64,000 nt of DNA, taken from contig OY997595.1 of the NCBI GenBank assembly GCA_963921825.1, positions 18,531,228-18,595,227 on the forward strand, given 5' to 3'. The DNA is from Erodium maritimum (Eukaryota > Streptophyta > Magnoliopsida > Geraniales > Geraniaceae). The notes beneath the pieces were generated by a model. The model worked only from the letters and a program-made list of their open reading frames with translations. It had not been told where the DNA came from and made no database searches. Shown here one piece after another: positions 1-9,582 of the stretch (positions are counted from its first letter, which is position 1; every line of letters starts with the position of its first letter). The translations under genes were made by a program, and so were the position numbers.

Positions 1-1140
1 AATCTTTTTGAGTTGATATACAAGTGAAAAGAATCAATTCAGTCCTTTGCTGAACATGTAGAGATTGCCACACTCAAGAGCCCCTAATGAGTAGAGGTTG
101 TAGTTTTTTCTTGTCATTTTTACATGTGGGAATTGCGTTTGTTTCTAAAACTAATATATTTCTTTTGTTTAGATAACATTTTCCTTTATTCGCAGAGTTT
201 CTTCAAGCTAATGATGTGAGTAAGTGTGTTATTGCGTTTGCTTTTATCTTGTTTTCTTCCTGGTTTTGAATTGTTGGACTTGAAATTTTCTTTTCACCAT
301 CGTATAGATTTCTATCTAATTATTGTCCTTTCATCTTTTTGTAGAGAATTAATCCATTCATTTCAAACGTAAAATGGAAAATTAATCTATCTAATTATTG
401 ACTCTGAATAGGTATGGCTTGACATTGCAATGATAGTTCAGATATCTTTGGACACACTGTGTTGACTCTGAATTAGAGAGACCTGTAGTTGTAGCTCCTA
501 AAGGTTAGAATTCATAATCCTCTCTTCATGCCTTGGTTTGTCCTTGTCCTAACAAATGTTGCAATTTGCAAATTCAATTAATCTGAAGAATCTAATTATC
601 CAGAAGATAGTTGATCTTTGCTCCTATTGGTTTGGTTCCAGCATGGTTCTAACTGAAATGTTCCATATTTGAAGTGTCTATTTAATGTGATATCAAAATT
701 TGGTTCGAGTTTGTAACCTGTTTGTGTTTATTCTCTCTCTATATATTTGGACTATGCAAGAAGAACGTTGAAACGTGTATCCAGAAATTGAATTTAATGA
801 TCACCAACTATAACTCATATTTGACTGATTTGTAATCACGACAGTTGTTCGGCTGTAATTATTTTTGTCTCCCATTACTTTCATTAACGTCTACAATAGG
901 AGAACATTTTGGTTTACACATGATGAGCTCCTTTTGATCTTTCTCTACTAGTTCAAATTTTATGTGGGTTAGGATTTAACATGGTATTAAAGCTTATACC
1001 AAATAAGGTTTCACATGATATCAGAGCTTACACTGTGGATCTTGATCTAATTAGGTCGTTATGAAGAACTAAGTGCCTTTCCAAATGATTGCATCGTACA
1101 GCCTTGACACTCTTAAGTTATATTTTTATGTTTCTTAGAT
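1..1140. repeat. Non-coding duplicate of the F-box gene downstream flank
   Basis: Positions 1-1017 match 35791-36880 closely over their whole length with small indels; both begin with the same stretch (aatctttttgagttgatata). Positions about 1018-1140 match 35168-35268, which lies just 3' of the F-box gene. No coding sequence is visible. The simplest reading is a segmental or tandem duplication of the F-box locus whose gene part lies left of the window. The repeat itself may be an old LTR, since both copies end at a primer-binding-site-like motif. Confidence 0.75.
982..1027 (+). other. Paired Copia primer-binding-site-like motifs
   Basis: TGGTATTAAAGC (982-993) and TGATATCAGAGC (1016-1027) resemble TGGTATCAGAGC, the complement of the initiator tRNA-Met 3' end used as primer by many Copia elements. 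The first directly follows an LTR-like CA end (ttaaca). The duplicate locus shows the same pair at 36834-36845 and 36868-36879. This suggests that the duplicated block is an LTR-to-leader remnant. No Copia coding sequence follows. Confidence 0.35.
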
Positions 1141-2090
1141 CAATAAAACAATATGTTAAAATTGAAGTCTTTCTAAGAAAGAAAGAACATGAAGGAGAGG
1201 GACACCACCCAACAGACCAGGGCACCAACAAAGGTCTCAAACCAGAAAACTGAGACATGCCTCAGACTTACCACACAACATGTATAATTACCTAAATACA
1301 TCTAATATGAAGCTCAACCAAACAAACTAGATGAAGAAAAGAACCAGTGACATACAAGCCTGAAGAAAACTAAACAGCCCACAATCTATCTAGGACGGGT
1401 TGTGGACCAAACCTAAAGGACCTCCAACTGAGCAACATCATCATTATCTACAACCGGAAACGCCGCCAGCACTTCAGCTCCGAAACCAGAAGACCCGAGC
1501 CCCTTAAGTCCCTTTATCGCAACAGACTACATCTTCAGACATGACAACAAGACCCAACACCTCACGACGGCCAACACCTATATGACCAAACTTGGATGAG
1601 GAGGGGAAGATTAGTATTAAGCGAGACAAAGAGAGAAGGAGGGAAACCAGAGACGGAATCCTCCTAGTCATCGTCAGCCAGACATGTGCCATGTCTTTGG
1701 AAATTCGTTTGGACCAAATATTGCTACAAATATCATGCTCGTTTCCTTGGAAGAAGAATAATCTACAATATGCACATTTCGTTTTTCCATTCTCCCTTCC
1801 AGTGCCAAGTTTCTTAATATTTAATAGTTTTGTCACACTTTTAATATCAATGTTACAACAAAATCTGATTAAAAATCAAGACTTCTTATACCTCACAATT
1901 AATAATTTTTTTAAAAGTCAAAATCAGCAGTTAAAATCAAATAAAAAAATTCCATCTCGATCTTCTTCTTTATTTCATAGGCTTCGCAAATTTGCATTTG
2001 GACGGTGGAGAAATCTTTGGCCCACATCGTGTACCGTCTCGCCTCACGCCCAACAGCACCTCGTCACCGATATTTAGCTTGGTGGGGTTG
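1141..2090. other. Unassigned sequence
   Basis: The longest open frames here (1504-1836 on -, 1592-2077 on +) overlap each other and match no family I recognise. Read on the minus strand, 1200-1500 has the T/G-rich look of a retroposon 3' untranslated region, but I find no poly(A) or TSD. I make no gene call. Confidence 0.3.
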
Positions 2091-2550
2091 GAGATGATGG
2101 AGGTTTGAAGCTCGTCGGCGTGTCGAACTGGTAATTGCTTGGCCGCTCTCAACCCCTCTGCCTGCGTCGATTGGTGGAGATCTTTACGCTACTTCACGAG
2201 AAAGACGAACCACGTTTACTATCCCCGCAGAAGACCTTGTCGTATCAGAGCTTGGAAACGAGTTGCTCGATGATGTTCCGTCCGACGCTGCCAAATTCAA
2301 ATAGATCTGGAAGCCATTCTCTTATTCCGTCCGTTCCGGCCAACTCCGACTTTATTTTGGACGATCTTTAGAGACGAGGATACGAGTGTCTGTTTGAATA
2401 TAAAATCGAATATGGGTAGAATGGTGTGAACCCTACCTTTGTAGAAATTATTGGAAAGGGCCTTATCACGCTAATAAATTTGCGGGGTAGCCTCGGTAAT
2501 TTGGCATTCGAATTAAATTGAATTTTTGTTTTTATTTTAATTGAAAACAT
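2091..2550 (+). other. Possible coding relic, family unknown
   Basis: A frame running through about 2150-2290 reads plausibly protein-like (for example TTFTIPAEDLVVSELGNELL) before a TAG. Another frame in the same stretch is open for 78 codons (2135-2371). I recognise neither. The stretch may be an exon fragment of a decayed gene. 2390-2550 is AT-rich and shows nothing else. Confidence 0.25.
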
Positions 2551-2790
2551 TATGAACTGCCGATTATACCCTCGCCCTTTCTTCTTCTTTGCCTCTTCGT
2601 CTTCGTCACTGAGTCAAAGTCAGAAATACGATTGTCGACGACTTCGAGAGCCCGATCATCTCCGAGCAAGCAACAACGCCAGCGAGAGGAATTCCTACAT
2701 TTTGAACCCCAACAATGTCGAACCAGGTACGTCCGATTTGAACTCGTAAATTTTGTGTTAGATTTAGTTCCCTTTTGCAAAACCTAGGGT
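2551..2790 (+). other. Candidate orphan first exon with 5' UTR
   Basis: A CT-rich leader typical of plant 5' UTRs (2570-2700) precedes an ATG at 2715. Four codons later (M-S-N-Q, 2715-2726) comes a consensus splice donor, GTACGT at 2727. No matching downstream exon is visible: GC-rich MULE repeats begin about 150 bases on. Insertion of the MULE into the first intron could explain this. The alternative is chance, because an open frame (2552-2749) also runs through the leader. Confidence 0.3.
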
Positions 2791-2884
2791 TTAGTTACTG
2801 TAAATCGCCTGTGAGGCTACGGCGAATGGGGGAGGCGTAGAAGGGAATAGGGTCGTTGCCGGAGAAGGAATCAGTGTCGTCGAC

Positions 2885-3450
2885 TGGGGTCCAGACGGCG
2901 CTGATTGGGGCTAAAACGGTGGCGTTTTAGCCCACTGAGTCGCCGGAGTTGCAGACGGAGCAGGTCGGGACACAACGACAACGTTTTGTCCCCAACCCGC
3001 TCCGATTGATATGACCAGTCGGAGCCGAATGGGACCCCATAACGACGTCGTTGTGGCCCCCAATGTGGTTGAACCAAACGGAGCAGGTTGGACCACAAAG
3101 GTGGTTGAGGCCCAGTCAACGGCCCAATAAGCTCGGTGAGGCCCAGTGTAGGGCCCAAACTGGCACCCGACGACGTCGTTTTGGCCCCCAATGTGGTTGA
3201 ACCAAACGGAGCAGGTTGGGCCACAAAGGTGGTTGAGGCCCAGTCAACGGCCCAATAAGCTCGGTGAGGCCCAGTGTAGGGCCCAAACTGGCACCCGACG
3301 ACGTCGTTTTGGCCCCCAATCATTTGCCTTCCAAAGGCTCCAGACGGCGCATATCGGTAGGAAAACACGGCGTTTTGATCTTGTGTAGCAAGGTCCAAAC
3401 GGCGCCGAATGGGGTCAGTATGAGCCGAATGGGAAAGTGACCAAACTCTC
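2885..3450. repeat. GC-rich subterminal repeats with 128-bp tandem duplication
   Basis: The motif CGACGTCGTT followed by a TGGCCCCCAAT-like stretch occurs at 3043, 3171 and 3299, exactly 128 bp apart. The two full 128-bp units are almost identical, so this is a recent tandem duplication. Around it lie several GGCGCC-centred copies (2893, 3346, 3408). It probably forms the left subterminal region of the MULE, upstream of the DUF1985 gene. The frames open through it (for example 2871-3467 on -) are repeat artefacts. Confidence 0.75.
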
Positions 3451-3605
3451 TGTTGCCCGATCGGCAAAGGACAATTTGGTGAAAGGCCGTTCGGCCCATG
3501 ACAGTTTTGATTACTAGTTAATGTTATTTTATAATGATAATATTACTACTACAATTTGGATTACTAGATAATGTTAGGATGCATCTTATAATCATAATAC
3601 AGTCA

Positions 3606-6600
3606 ATGGAAGAGGAAGTAGGTTCTGTTTCGATACCGAGTGCAACTCCGTCAGAAGCACCTCAACGGTTTCCAAGAATTGAAACAGAACTGCAAGAGGG
3701 GGAGTACTTCAACTGTCGTGTGACAGCCAGGTGTGGGTATAAGGTGTTGTATGAGAAGTACAATGAGCTGAAGGATGCAGACCCGCTGACAGCTGCAGCA
3801 ATAAGAGCGGGTCCATTCGGGATGTTCACCAGGTTACTGGAGAAGTTCCAGCCCTCCAACAACCTGGCGTGGATGCTATTAGTCAGGAGTACCACGGTTC
3901 GAAGGGACTCCGAAATGTGGTTCGTGCTGAAAGGGAAACCGATCAGGTTATCCCTGAAGGAATACACACTGATGACGGGGTGGAATTGCTCAAGACCGAG
4001 CCGTGGAGATGAAAATTTTCAGAGGCAATTGAGTTCCACAACATTCGAGAAAAGACATTTTGATTCGAACCAGCGTGGAGTGTCTCCACTAGACCTGGCA
4101 AACAAGTTGACCGCCCTTGTGACTGCCCGGTTGAAATCGAGGACCCGGAGGACCGAGCCAGAATATAATATTGTGAAGATGGCTCAGCTGTTGTTCGTCA
4201 CTGATGCGTTGATACCTCACACAAAAGTGACGACACCCATTGAGCCAAAGTGGATGGGATTAGTAGAAGACCTAGACATGTTCAACCGGTACCCGTGGGG
4301 GTATATCTCCTTCCGGCATCTGAGGGAGGATTGTATTCGAGAGTTGAGAGCGAAGTTCCAATCGCTCGTCTCTGGCAAGCAGGGGGCCACATACACCATA
4401 TGCGGTATGCTCCCGTTATTTACGGTACGTAAAACATTTAATACAATCTGAATAAGAGCATTATTATCAATTAATGTACGTATTGGTTATTAATAATTTG
4501 ATTTGTGTAACAGCCTTTTGTATTTGAGTCTATGGAAGCACTGGCAAGTAAGTGGGGGACGGTGGACCCACAGTACAGTGAGGACCTACCGAGATTTTTT
4601 AAGTGGCGTACGAAATGGCCCAAAGCCCCGTCGGCGGATGAGGTGACAACCGAATTTCAGAAAGACGAGGTAAAAAAATATAAGTGTAGACGTATAATTG
4701 TAGATGTAGGTTGGTTATATGAATTGAATGTAATGGTTATGTGTGTGCAGGTGCAGGTGACTCGGGGTGTCCTAATACCCACAGAAATAGAGAGGGCACT
4801 TCCGCATAATCAAAATGTGGGAGTCATACCCGACAGGGTAGCAGATAGGACGCTTGAGCGGATTGCAGAAATTTTGGAGGCTGGAGGGGAGATAGAATAG
4901 GATGATGAGGGTATGGAGCAAGCAGAGCCAATTGAAAGGGAGTCGACACCTGATCGTCAGTCCGGGGATGAGGTGATGGGTACAGAGCAGACACCGCCGG
5001 ATCCGGTTGGGGATGGAGCTGAGTGCTCTCGTCGCCGGGAAGAGGCCACCATCGGGGTAGGAGAGTTATGTTAGTCTTAGTGCCCGTAGTTCAATCCTAA
5101 ATGTCCAAATGTATATATCATCGTTAGCAATAAAATTAAAGCGGCTTTATATTACTTATGTGTTGGAATAATATATCGATGTGTGCTCTGATCTATGCTC
5201 ACCATGCGAATAGAACCATAGATCGAGATAGATCACACTCGATGGGTCCCTAGTCAACAAAGCTTCACTAGAAGCGACTAGTATGAAAGATGGCTCTTTA
5301 TGGCTTACGTTCTGTTAGTCATTGGAATGGGATTCCGGAGTCTGATCATAGATATCATGTGGGACATGATATTGGACGACCCGCCCTGAATATGTGCCAT
5401 AGATTAAGTCATGAACATATTCAGTGTCGTAGCTTGTCATGTATCCTTAGACCAAGGAGTCTTTGTGATCGCTATGTAGTCAACAACTGAGTTTGACCTG
5501 AGCCTAACGTTGTCCGTAACAGGGCTTCCATAACGGCCAGGATTGGCTTGGGGACGGGCTACATGAGTGACACGAAAGACGGCTAAGGGATTTATCCCTC
5601 ATACTGAGGTATGAGAAAGATATCGGTTCTCGGCCGCTTGATCGAGAGTGACTGAAAGAATAGCATGGCCATGCACATGATACTGGGTATCATATCTTTA
5701 GTCATCTCACATATCAAGGAACATTGATTGAGAATAATAAGGATGACGGCTCTATGCCTTATCTCAATCAGGATATCGGAGATAAAAGGATAATGACAGG
5801 GATGACGGAAAGGTTAGAATCGACATGGTCGATTCGTTATGCAGTGTCAGGCAATACTAAAGTCTCGTTAGTTGCCACTTAAATAGGATCAAGTAAAATG
5901 GGATTTTACGTTGATCTATTGACATGCATAAACCTAAGGGTCACACCGGAGGATGAAACTCATTGACACATTTATGGAGAATGGCCAAAAGGGAGTTGTC
6001 TCGGGACATGACCAAAACTGGGTTTTGGGTCATGTGCCCGTAAGTGAATAGGACTTTACGGATCGAGACAAGGCTTGGAGTCTTGGGATTGATTGCGTCG
6101 GATAATGTTGGACATTTCCGGTATGGAAGGCTTGGAGGCGATGAGCGAATCACGGGACCTCGTTGGAAATGGCCACGGGCCATGTTCCAAGAGGCCCATG
6201 AAAGGCCCATGCAACCAAGGCCCATGGAACTAATTAATCAAGTCTTGATTAATTAGTACTAAGCAAGCAAGACAAGGATTAAGGTGTTGGTGATTCACCA
6301 CCTAACCCAATCTTGTCTTGCCATACTTTGTCCTATTTACACCTTACTTGACACCATACTTGTCCCATGCCTTTAGTTGGACAAGTATGGGTTTTGTTAT
6401 GTTTAAGTCATCTTTTTTCAACATAACAAACACAAGACAAGAATAGGAAACACAACTTCTCTCTCCATTCCCTTGCAATTTCGGGTTTGGCAAGCTCTCA
6501 CCTCCATTTTTGTGTTCTTGAGTCCTCAAAGAGAAGAACTACGTGGCTTTGATTCCCATGTGGATACGTAGGCGTCTTGGAGACTCAAGCCAATCATTCG

Positions 6601-7510
6601 TTACCCGGTGTTCTTGTTTTGGTAAGAACTAGTGCTGAATTTTTCTCTTGTGAATCCATTCTTTGTTAGTTGTTTCATGGTTTTAATCGTCTCTTGGTTT
6701 TCCTTGATTTTCCGCTGCGAGTTGCTTCATCTCCAACCCTACCTCGAGACCCAACAAGTTACCCCAGACCCCATGTCGTCAGGGGGAACAGGCCGTAGCA
6801 GATGATCATATCAGAGGTCTCCGCGTTGAGATAGGAGAGTTGCAGGGCAAGATCCAATCTGTTGCGGACTCTATTGGAGCGGTACGGACTGAGTTTGGGG
6901 ACGCCATCGGAGCGTTGCGGAGAGAGTTTGGGGGCAAACTAGATGAGATCCTTCATCTACTCCGGACCCAGGGCGCTGCCCGTGACCCGCTGCCCGGGCC
7001 TGACGACCGTGCATCGGGGGGCGACTCCCGAGGATCACATTGTCCGCCTCGGTCTCATCGGTCGCATGAAGCCGGATCTCAAAGGGATGATGAATCTCAA
7101 CCTCGTGGATCAGGTGACGCAGGAGGAAGACGGGAACAGGTTGGAGAGTCTAGCCATGGACCCCCGGATATGGATATGGTCCATGAGGCTGAGATGGGGG
7201 TGAGGTTGATGTTCAGATGGGGGGTGAGGTTGATGTTCAGGTGAGGGGGGAGGAGGGACAGCTGGGGTTTGAGGAGGGACAGGTTGCGGTTCAGCAGGGG
7301 TTTAGGAGGGACAGGTTCCGGTTCCAGCACCGATCGTGGTAGTTGATTCTCAGACACGTAGTGCGGGAGGGGTACTAGGAGGAGGGGAAGAGGGGGGGTA
7401 AGTCTGTGGAGGGGTCACTGTCGACTTTTTGGGAAGGTCTGGAGGTCGAAGGGGAGGAGGAGGTCAGTCAAACTCCTGCGCTGAGGAGAGGCTCCTTAAC
7501 TTTATGTTAG
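3606..7510 (+). pseudogene. MULE-borne DUF1985 gene, four exons, disrupted
   Basis: Exons are 3606-4424, 4514-4669, 4751-5056 and 6783-7510; all three joins keep frame and use GT/AG. Exon 1 carries a DUF1985 domain, with the core EMWFVLKGKPIRLSLKEY followed by LMTGWNCSRPS. DUF1985 is a plant domain common in genes carried by MULEs, often upstream of a Ulp1-like protease; I see no protease domain here. Exon 4 begins with a long heptad-like helix (about 6810-6960), then a Gly/Ser/Arg/His-rich tail. I chose ATG 3606 over the in-frame 3534 because the residues before it look untranslated. Damage: an in-frame TAG at 4898-4900, with the frame open again to 5056, and several frame changes in G-runs after 7195. 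Read across those changes, the tail ends at TAG 7508-7510. Intron 3 contains a solo LTR. Molecular function is unknown. The convergent position recalls mudrB, but there is no sequence relationship. Confidence 0.7.
5161..6756. mobile_element. Solo LTR-like insertion in intron 3 of the DUF1985 gene
   Basis: The 1,596-bp segment starts TGTTGG and ends CCAACA, the TG...CA inverted ends expected of an LTR, and holds no retrotransposon genes. Removing it leaves a 130-bp intron (5057-5160 plus 6757-6782) with a GT donor and a GTCAG acceptor that keeps the reading frame. That is the best evidence for the two edges. The 5-bp flanks (ttatg, agtta) are not a clean duplication, so the TSD has decayed or an edge is off by a few bases. 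The superfamily is not resolved. Confidence 0.6.
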
Positions 7511-7618
7511 ATGCGTAATGTAGTAATGAGGCTGTATGATTATGCTGTTTGGATGAAATAAAATAAGTTTATGGGTTTTACATTGCTTGATGTGGGCCGA
7601 TCGGTCATCCCATGGACC
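7511..7618. other. DUF1985 3' flank with one CCGATCGG site
   Basis: An AT-rich stretch with AATAAA-like sequence (gaaataaaataag, 7554) follows the last DUF1985 stop and may be its polyadenylation region. One CCGATCGG palindrome lies at 7597-7604, just before the 21-bp repeat array. Confidence 0.4.
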
Positions 7619-7790
7619 CAAACTGCGCAGATTGGGACTCATTACGCGCGAATTGAGGCCCGAATCTTCGCAGTTTGGGCCTCAGTATGCGCAGACTGGG
7701 TACCAAACTGCGCTTATTGGGACTCAATATGCGCAGATTGGGTCCCAATATGCGCAGTTTGGGATCCAATTTGCGCATATTGAGACTGAA
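7619..7790. repeat. 21-bp phased tandem repeats with GCGC cores
   Basis: Eight degenerate units of the type TTGGGACTCAATATGCGCAGA. The GCGC core (one copy mutated) begins at 7625, 7646, about 7668, 7689, 7710, 7731, 7752 and 7773, a spacing of 21 bp with one step of 22. This is two helical turns, so the cores lie on one face of the DNA. The array ends next to the palindromic promoter repeats of the first small gene, about 130 bp upstream of its TATA box. The frames open through it (7571-7935) are repeat artefacts. Confidence 0.85.
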
Positions 7791-7795
7791 TATAC

Positions 7796-7914
7796 TTTAC
7801 GGAAGGAATATATTCCTTCCGACGTCGATTAGATGGTACATACTTTACGGAAGGAATATATTCCTTCCGACGTCGATTAGATGGGACATACTTTACGGAA
7901 AGAATATATTCTTT
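7796..7914. promoter_or_regulatory. 48-bp tandem repeats around a 20-bp palindrome
   Basis: GGAAGGAATATATTCCTTCC, a perfect 20-bp palindrome, occurs at 7801-7820 and 7849-7868, and a variant at 7897-7914; the units are exactly 48 bp apart. Each full unit also contains GACGTCGA. The last copy lies 10 bp before the TATA box of small gene 1. A half-degraded copy (8353-8372) holds the same place before the TATA box of small gene 2. Position and symmetry suggest a binding site for a dimeric protein that controls these genes. Confidence 0.6.
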
Positions 7915-7923
7915 AGTTACCCT

Positions 7924-7930
7924 TATAAAC
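7924..7930 (+). promoter_or_regulatory. TATA box of small gene 1
   Basis: The TATA box lies 60 bp upstream of the ATG at 7984, in the context CCTTATAAACCC that recurs almost unchanged before small gene 2. A CT/AC-rich leader (ttcacttcaatgaactcatc) follows. Confidence 0.65.
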
Positions 7931-7983
7931 CCTAATATTCACTTCAATGAACTCATCAATACTCTTTACTAAGTTAATCAACA

Positions 7984-8271
7984 ATGTCTTCACCTATTTC
8001 GGGCAACAATACACCCCGGCTTGCTGATGAAGAATGCATTGCGATATTGGACGATCTCCACCAGATCAAGGTAAGTCTTCAGAGGGTGGAAGATAAGGCA
8101 GATCAACTCAAGCAGGAGTTGAAGGAGGCCATGGACCAGCTCGAAGGCCTATTACGTTTCGTACGGTCCTTCACTCAAGAGATCCCACTTGCTAATGTGA
8201 GTTTGCTTGTATCGGATTACAAAGACCTCCATTTTCCAATGTCGTATGTGAGGCTTTGTGGTAATAATTAG
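7984..8271 (+). CDS. Small helical protein, copy 1 of a tandem triplet
   Basis: A 95-residue product, unspliced as read. Residues about 17-62 are highly charged and helical with leucines at heptad-like spacing (QIKVSLQRVEDKADQLKQEL), ending in the shared element FVRSFT. This core aligns without gaps to copy 2 and with one insertion to copy 3. The last 30 residues are unique to this copy and could be an artefact of a lost stop. The gene has its own TATA box and palindromic upstream repeats. Its 3' flank (gaggctttgtggtaat) is shared with the other copies. I recognise no known family. Being inside the MULE, it is most likely an accessory gene of that element. Binding to the helical part of the DUF1985 protein, or self-association, is possible but is only inference. 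Confidence 0.6.
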   Translation: MSSPISGNNTPRLADEECIAILDDLHQIKVSLQRVEDKADQLKQELKEAMDQLEGLLRFVRSFTQEIPLANVSLLVSDYKDLHFPMSYVRLCGNN

Positions 8272-8379
8272 TGTTGAATTGTACTCACATTGCAAGAGAG
8301 TCGTGAGAATTAGGGTTGTAATGTTTAGGGTAGAATTGTACTCCTACTTTATGGAAGGAATATATTCTTCAGTCACCCT

Positions 8380-8386
8380 TATAAAA
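8380..8386 (+). promoter_or_regulatory. TATA box of small gene 2
   Basis: TATAAAA lies 71 bp before the ATG at 8451, in the context CACCCTTATAAAACCCACTC, close to that of copies 1 and 3. A partly decayed palindrome (GGAAGGAATATATTC) lies at 8353-8367. Confidence 0.7.
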
Positions 8387-8450
8387 CCCACTCTTTACTT
8401 CACTTCACTCATCACTACTCTTTACTCACTCTACACTCTATTCATCAACA

Positions 8451-8645
8451 ATGTCTGCACCTCTTAGGGACATCACTCCACCACAGAGTGGTGAACTTGA
8501 ATACACCGAGTTATTGGCCGAGCTCCAGCAGCTGAAGATAAGTCTTCAAAGGGTCGCAGAGAATACAAATCCAATTAAGCAGGAGTTGAAGGAGTTTTTG
8601 GACCACCTCGAGGGCATTTCACAGCTTGTACGGTCCTTCACTTAG
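8451..8645 (+). CDS. Small helical protein, copy 2 of a tandem triplet
   Basis: A 64-residue product starting MSAPLRDI, the same eight residues as copy 3. The helical core (LLAELQQLKISLQRVAENTN) matches copy 1 position for position, and the protein stops right after RSFT. It is the shortest and may show the minimal functional unit. Leader, TATA box and 3' flank are all related to those of the neighbours, so the whole transcription unit was duplicated, not just the coding part. There is no frameshift or internal stop despite clear divergence from its paralogues. Confidence 0.65.
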   Translation: MSAPLRDITPPQSGELEYTELLAELQQLKISLQRVAENTNPIKQELKEFLDHLEGISQLVRSFT

Positions 8646-8744
8646 GAGACCATTTCCATTTTCCAGATGTGAGGCTTTGTGGTAATCATTAGGGTTGTAA
8701 TGTTTGTCGTTGAATGTTAATTGAATGAGACCTTCCAAAAAATA

Positions 8745-9160
8745 AACAATAGGAATTGGTCCCACACTGCGCGGGATGGGTCCATCCCTTTGTCTGATTG
8801 ACACCATACAGCGATGTCTTACACCTCATCCGGCGCAGTCTGAGACCAACCCTACACCTAACCCTAATATTGACCTCATCCGGCGTTGTTTGAGACCCCC
8901 CTTTGTCCGATTGACACCATACGACGCTGTTTGACACCTCATCCGGCGCTGTCTGAGAACAACCCTACACCTAACCCTAATACTGACCTCATCCGGCGTT
9001 GTATGGGGCCATCCCTCCATCCCACTTCATCAAACCCTAATACTGACCTCATACGGCGTCGTATGGGGCCATCCCTCCATCCGACTTCAACAAACCCTAA
9101 TTTGTGCCCCATAAGGCGCCGTTTGGGGCCATTCCTCCATCAAATTAAGTCATCACAACC
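8745..9160. repeat. Degenerate tandem repeats between small genes 2 and 3
   Basis: Units of the kind CCTCATCCGGCG followed by a TGTTTGAGACC- or TGTATGGGGCC-like stretch recur at least six times (near 8826, 8876, 8938, 8988, 9048 and 9105), mixed with repeats of CACCTAACCCTAAT. The GGCGCCG core links this array to the left subterminal region of the MULE and to 9754. The open frames here (for example 8886-9200 on +) follow the repeat and are not convincing genes. Confidence 0.7.
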
Positions 9161-9243
9161 ACTAACCCTGTTTTCCCAACATCCACCAACCCCATATTAA
9201 TGGAACCCACCACCCAACTTACATTTATGGACCTCACCACGCC

Positions 9244-9250
9244 TATAAAA
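9244..9250 (+). promoter_or_regulatory. TATA box of small gene 3
   Basis: TATAAAA lies 69 bp before the ATG at 9313, followed by the same C/A/T-rich leader (cactcatcactactc) as copy 2. The palindromic repeat seen before copies 1 and 2 is missing here. Confidence 0.7.
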
Positions 9251-9312
9251 CCCACTCCAACCCTCTTGACTCACTACTCACTCATCACTACTCTTCACTC
9301 ACTCCATCCACA

Positions 9313-9582
9313 ATGTCTGCACCTTTAAGAGACATCATTACAACACAGCGTGTTGAACTTGAACACAGGGAGAGGCTGGATAAGCTCCAGAAGATTAGGA
9401 TAAGTCTTCTTCGGGTCCAAGTGAAGGCTGATGCAATGATGGACGAGCTGAGACAGGCGGATAGAAGTGGATGGACAGATGCAGACGAGAATAATGCGCG
9501 TATCGTGTTGGAGCAGCTCGAAGGACTTCGACACTTCGTCTTGTCCTTCAGTCACCAATATTGTACTCCTACCCGTTGGTAA
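9313..9582 (+). CDS. Small helical protein, copy 3 of a tandem triplet
   Basis: An 89-residue product starting MSAPLRDI like copy 2. The helical core (LQKIRISLLRVQVKADAMMD) aligns with the other copies, but an insertion of about 17 residues (including RSGWTDADENNA) lengthens the second half before the conserved LEQLEGL and FVLSFS. The ending differs. Downstream, tatcggatacaaagacctc (about 9597) matches copy 1 at about 8208. No function is known. The three open copies with different ends look like an old duplication followed by separate evolution. Confidence 0.6.
   Translation: MSAPLRDIITTQRVELEHRERLDKLQKIRISLLRVQVKADAMMDELRQADRSGWTDADENNARIVLEQLEGLRHFVLSFSHQYCTPTRW

Noticed and set aside
2871..3467. 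198-codon minus-strand frame in the GC-rich repeats
   Set aside because: The frame follows the 128-bp tandem repeat, which is not a multiple of three, and the product has no domain.
7619..7914. Regular repeats resembling a CRISPR array
   Set aside because: The 21-bp units have no constant repeat/variable spacer alternation, there are no cas genes, and the DNA is from a plant nucleus.
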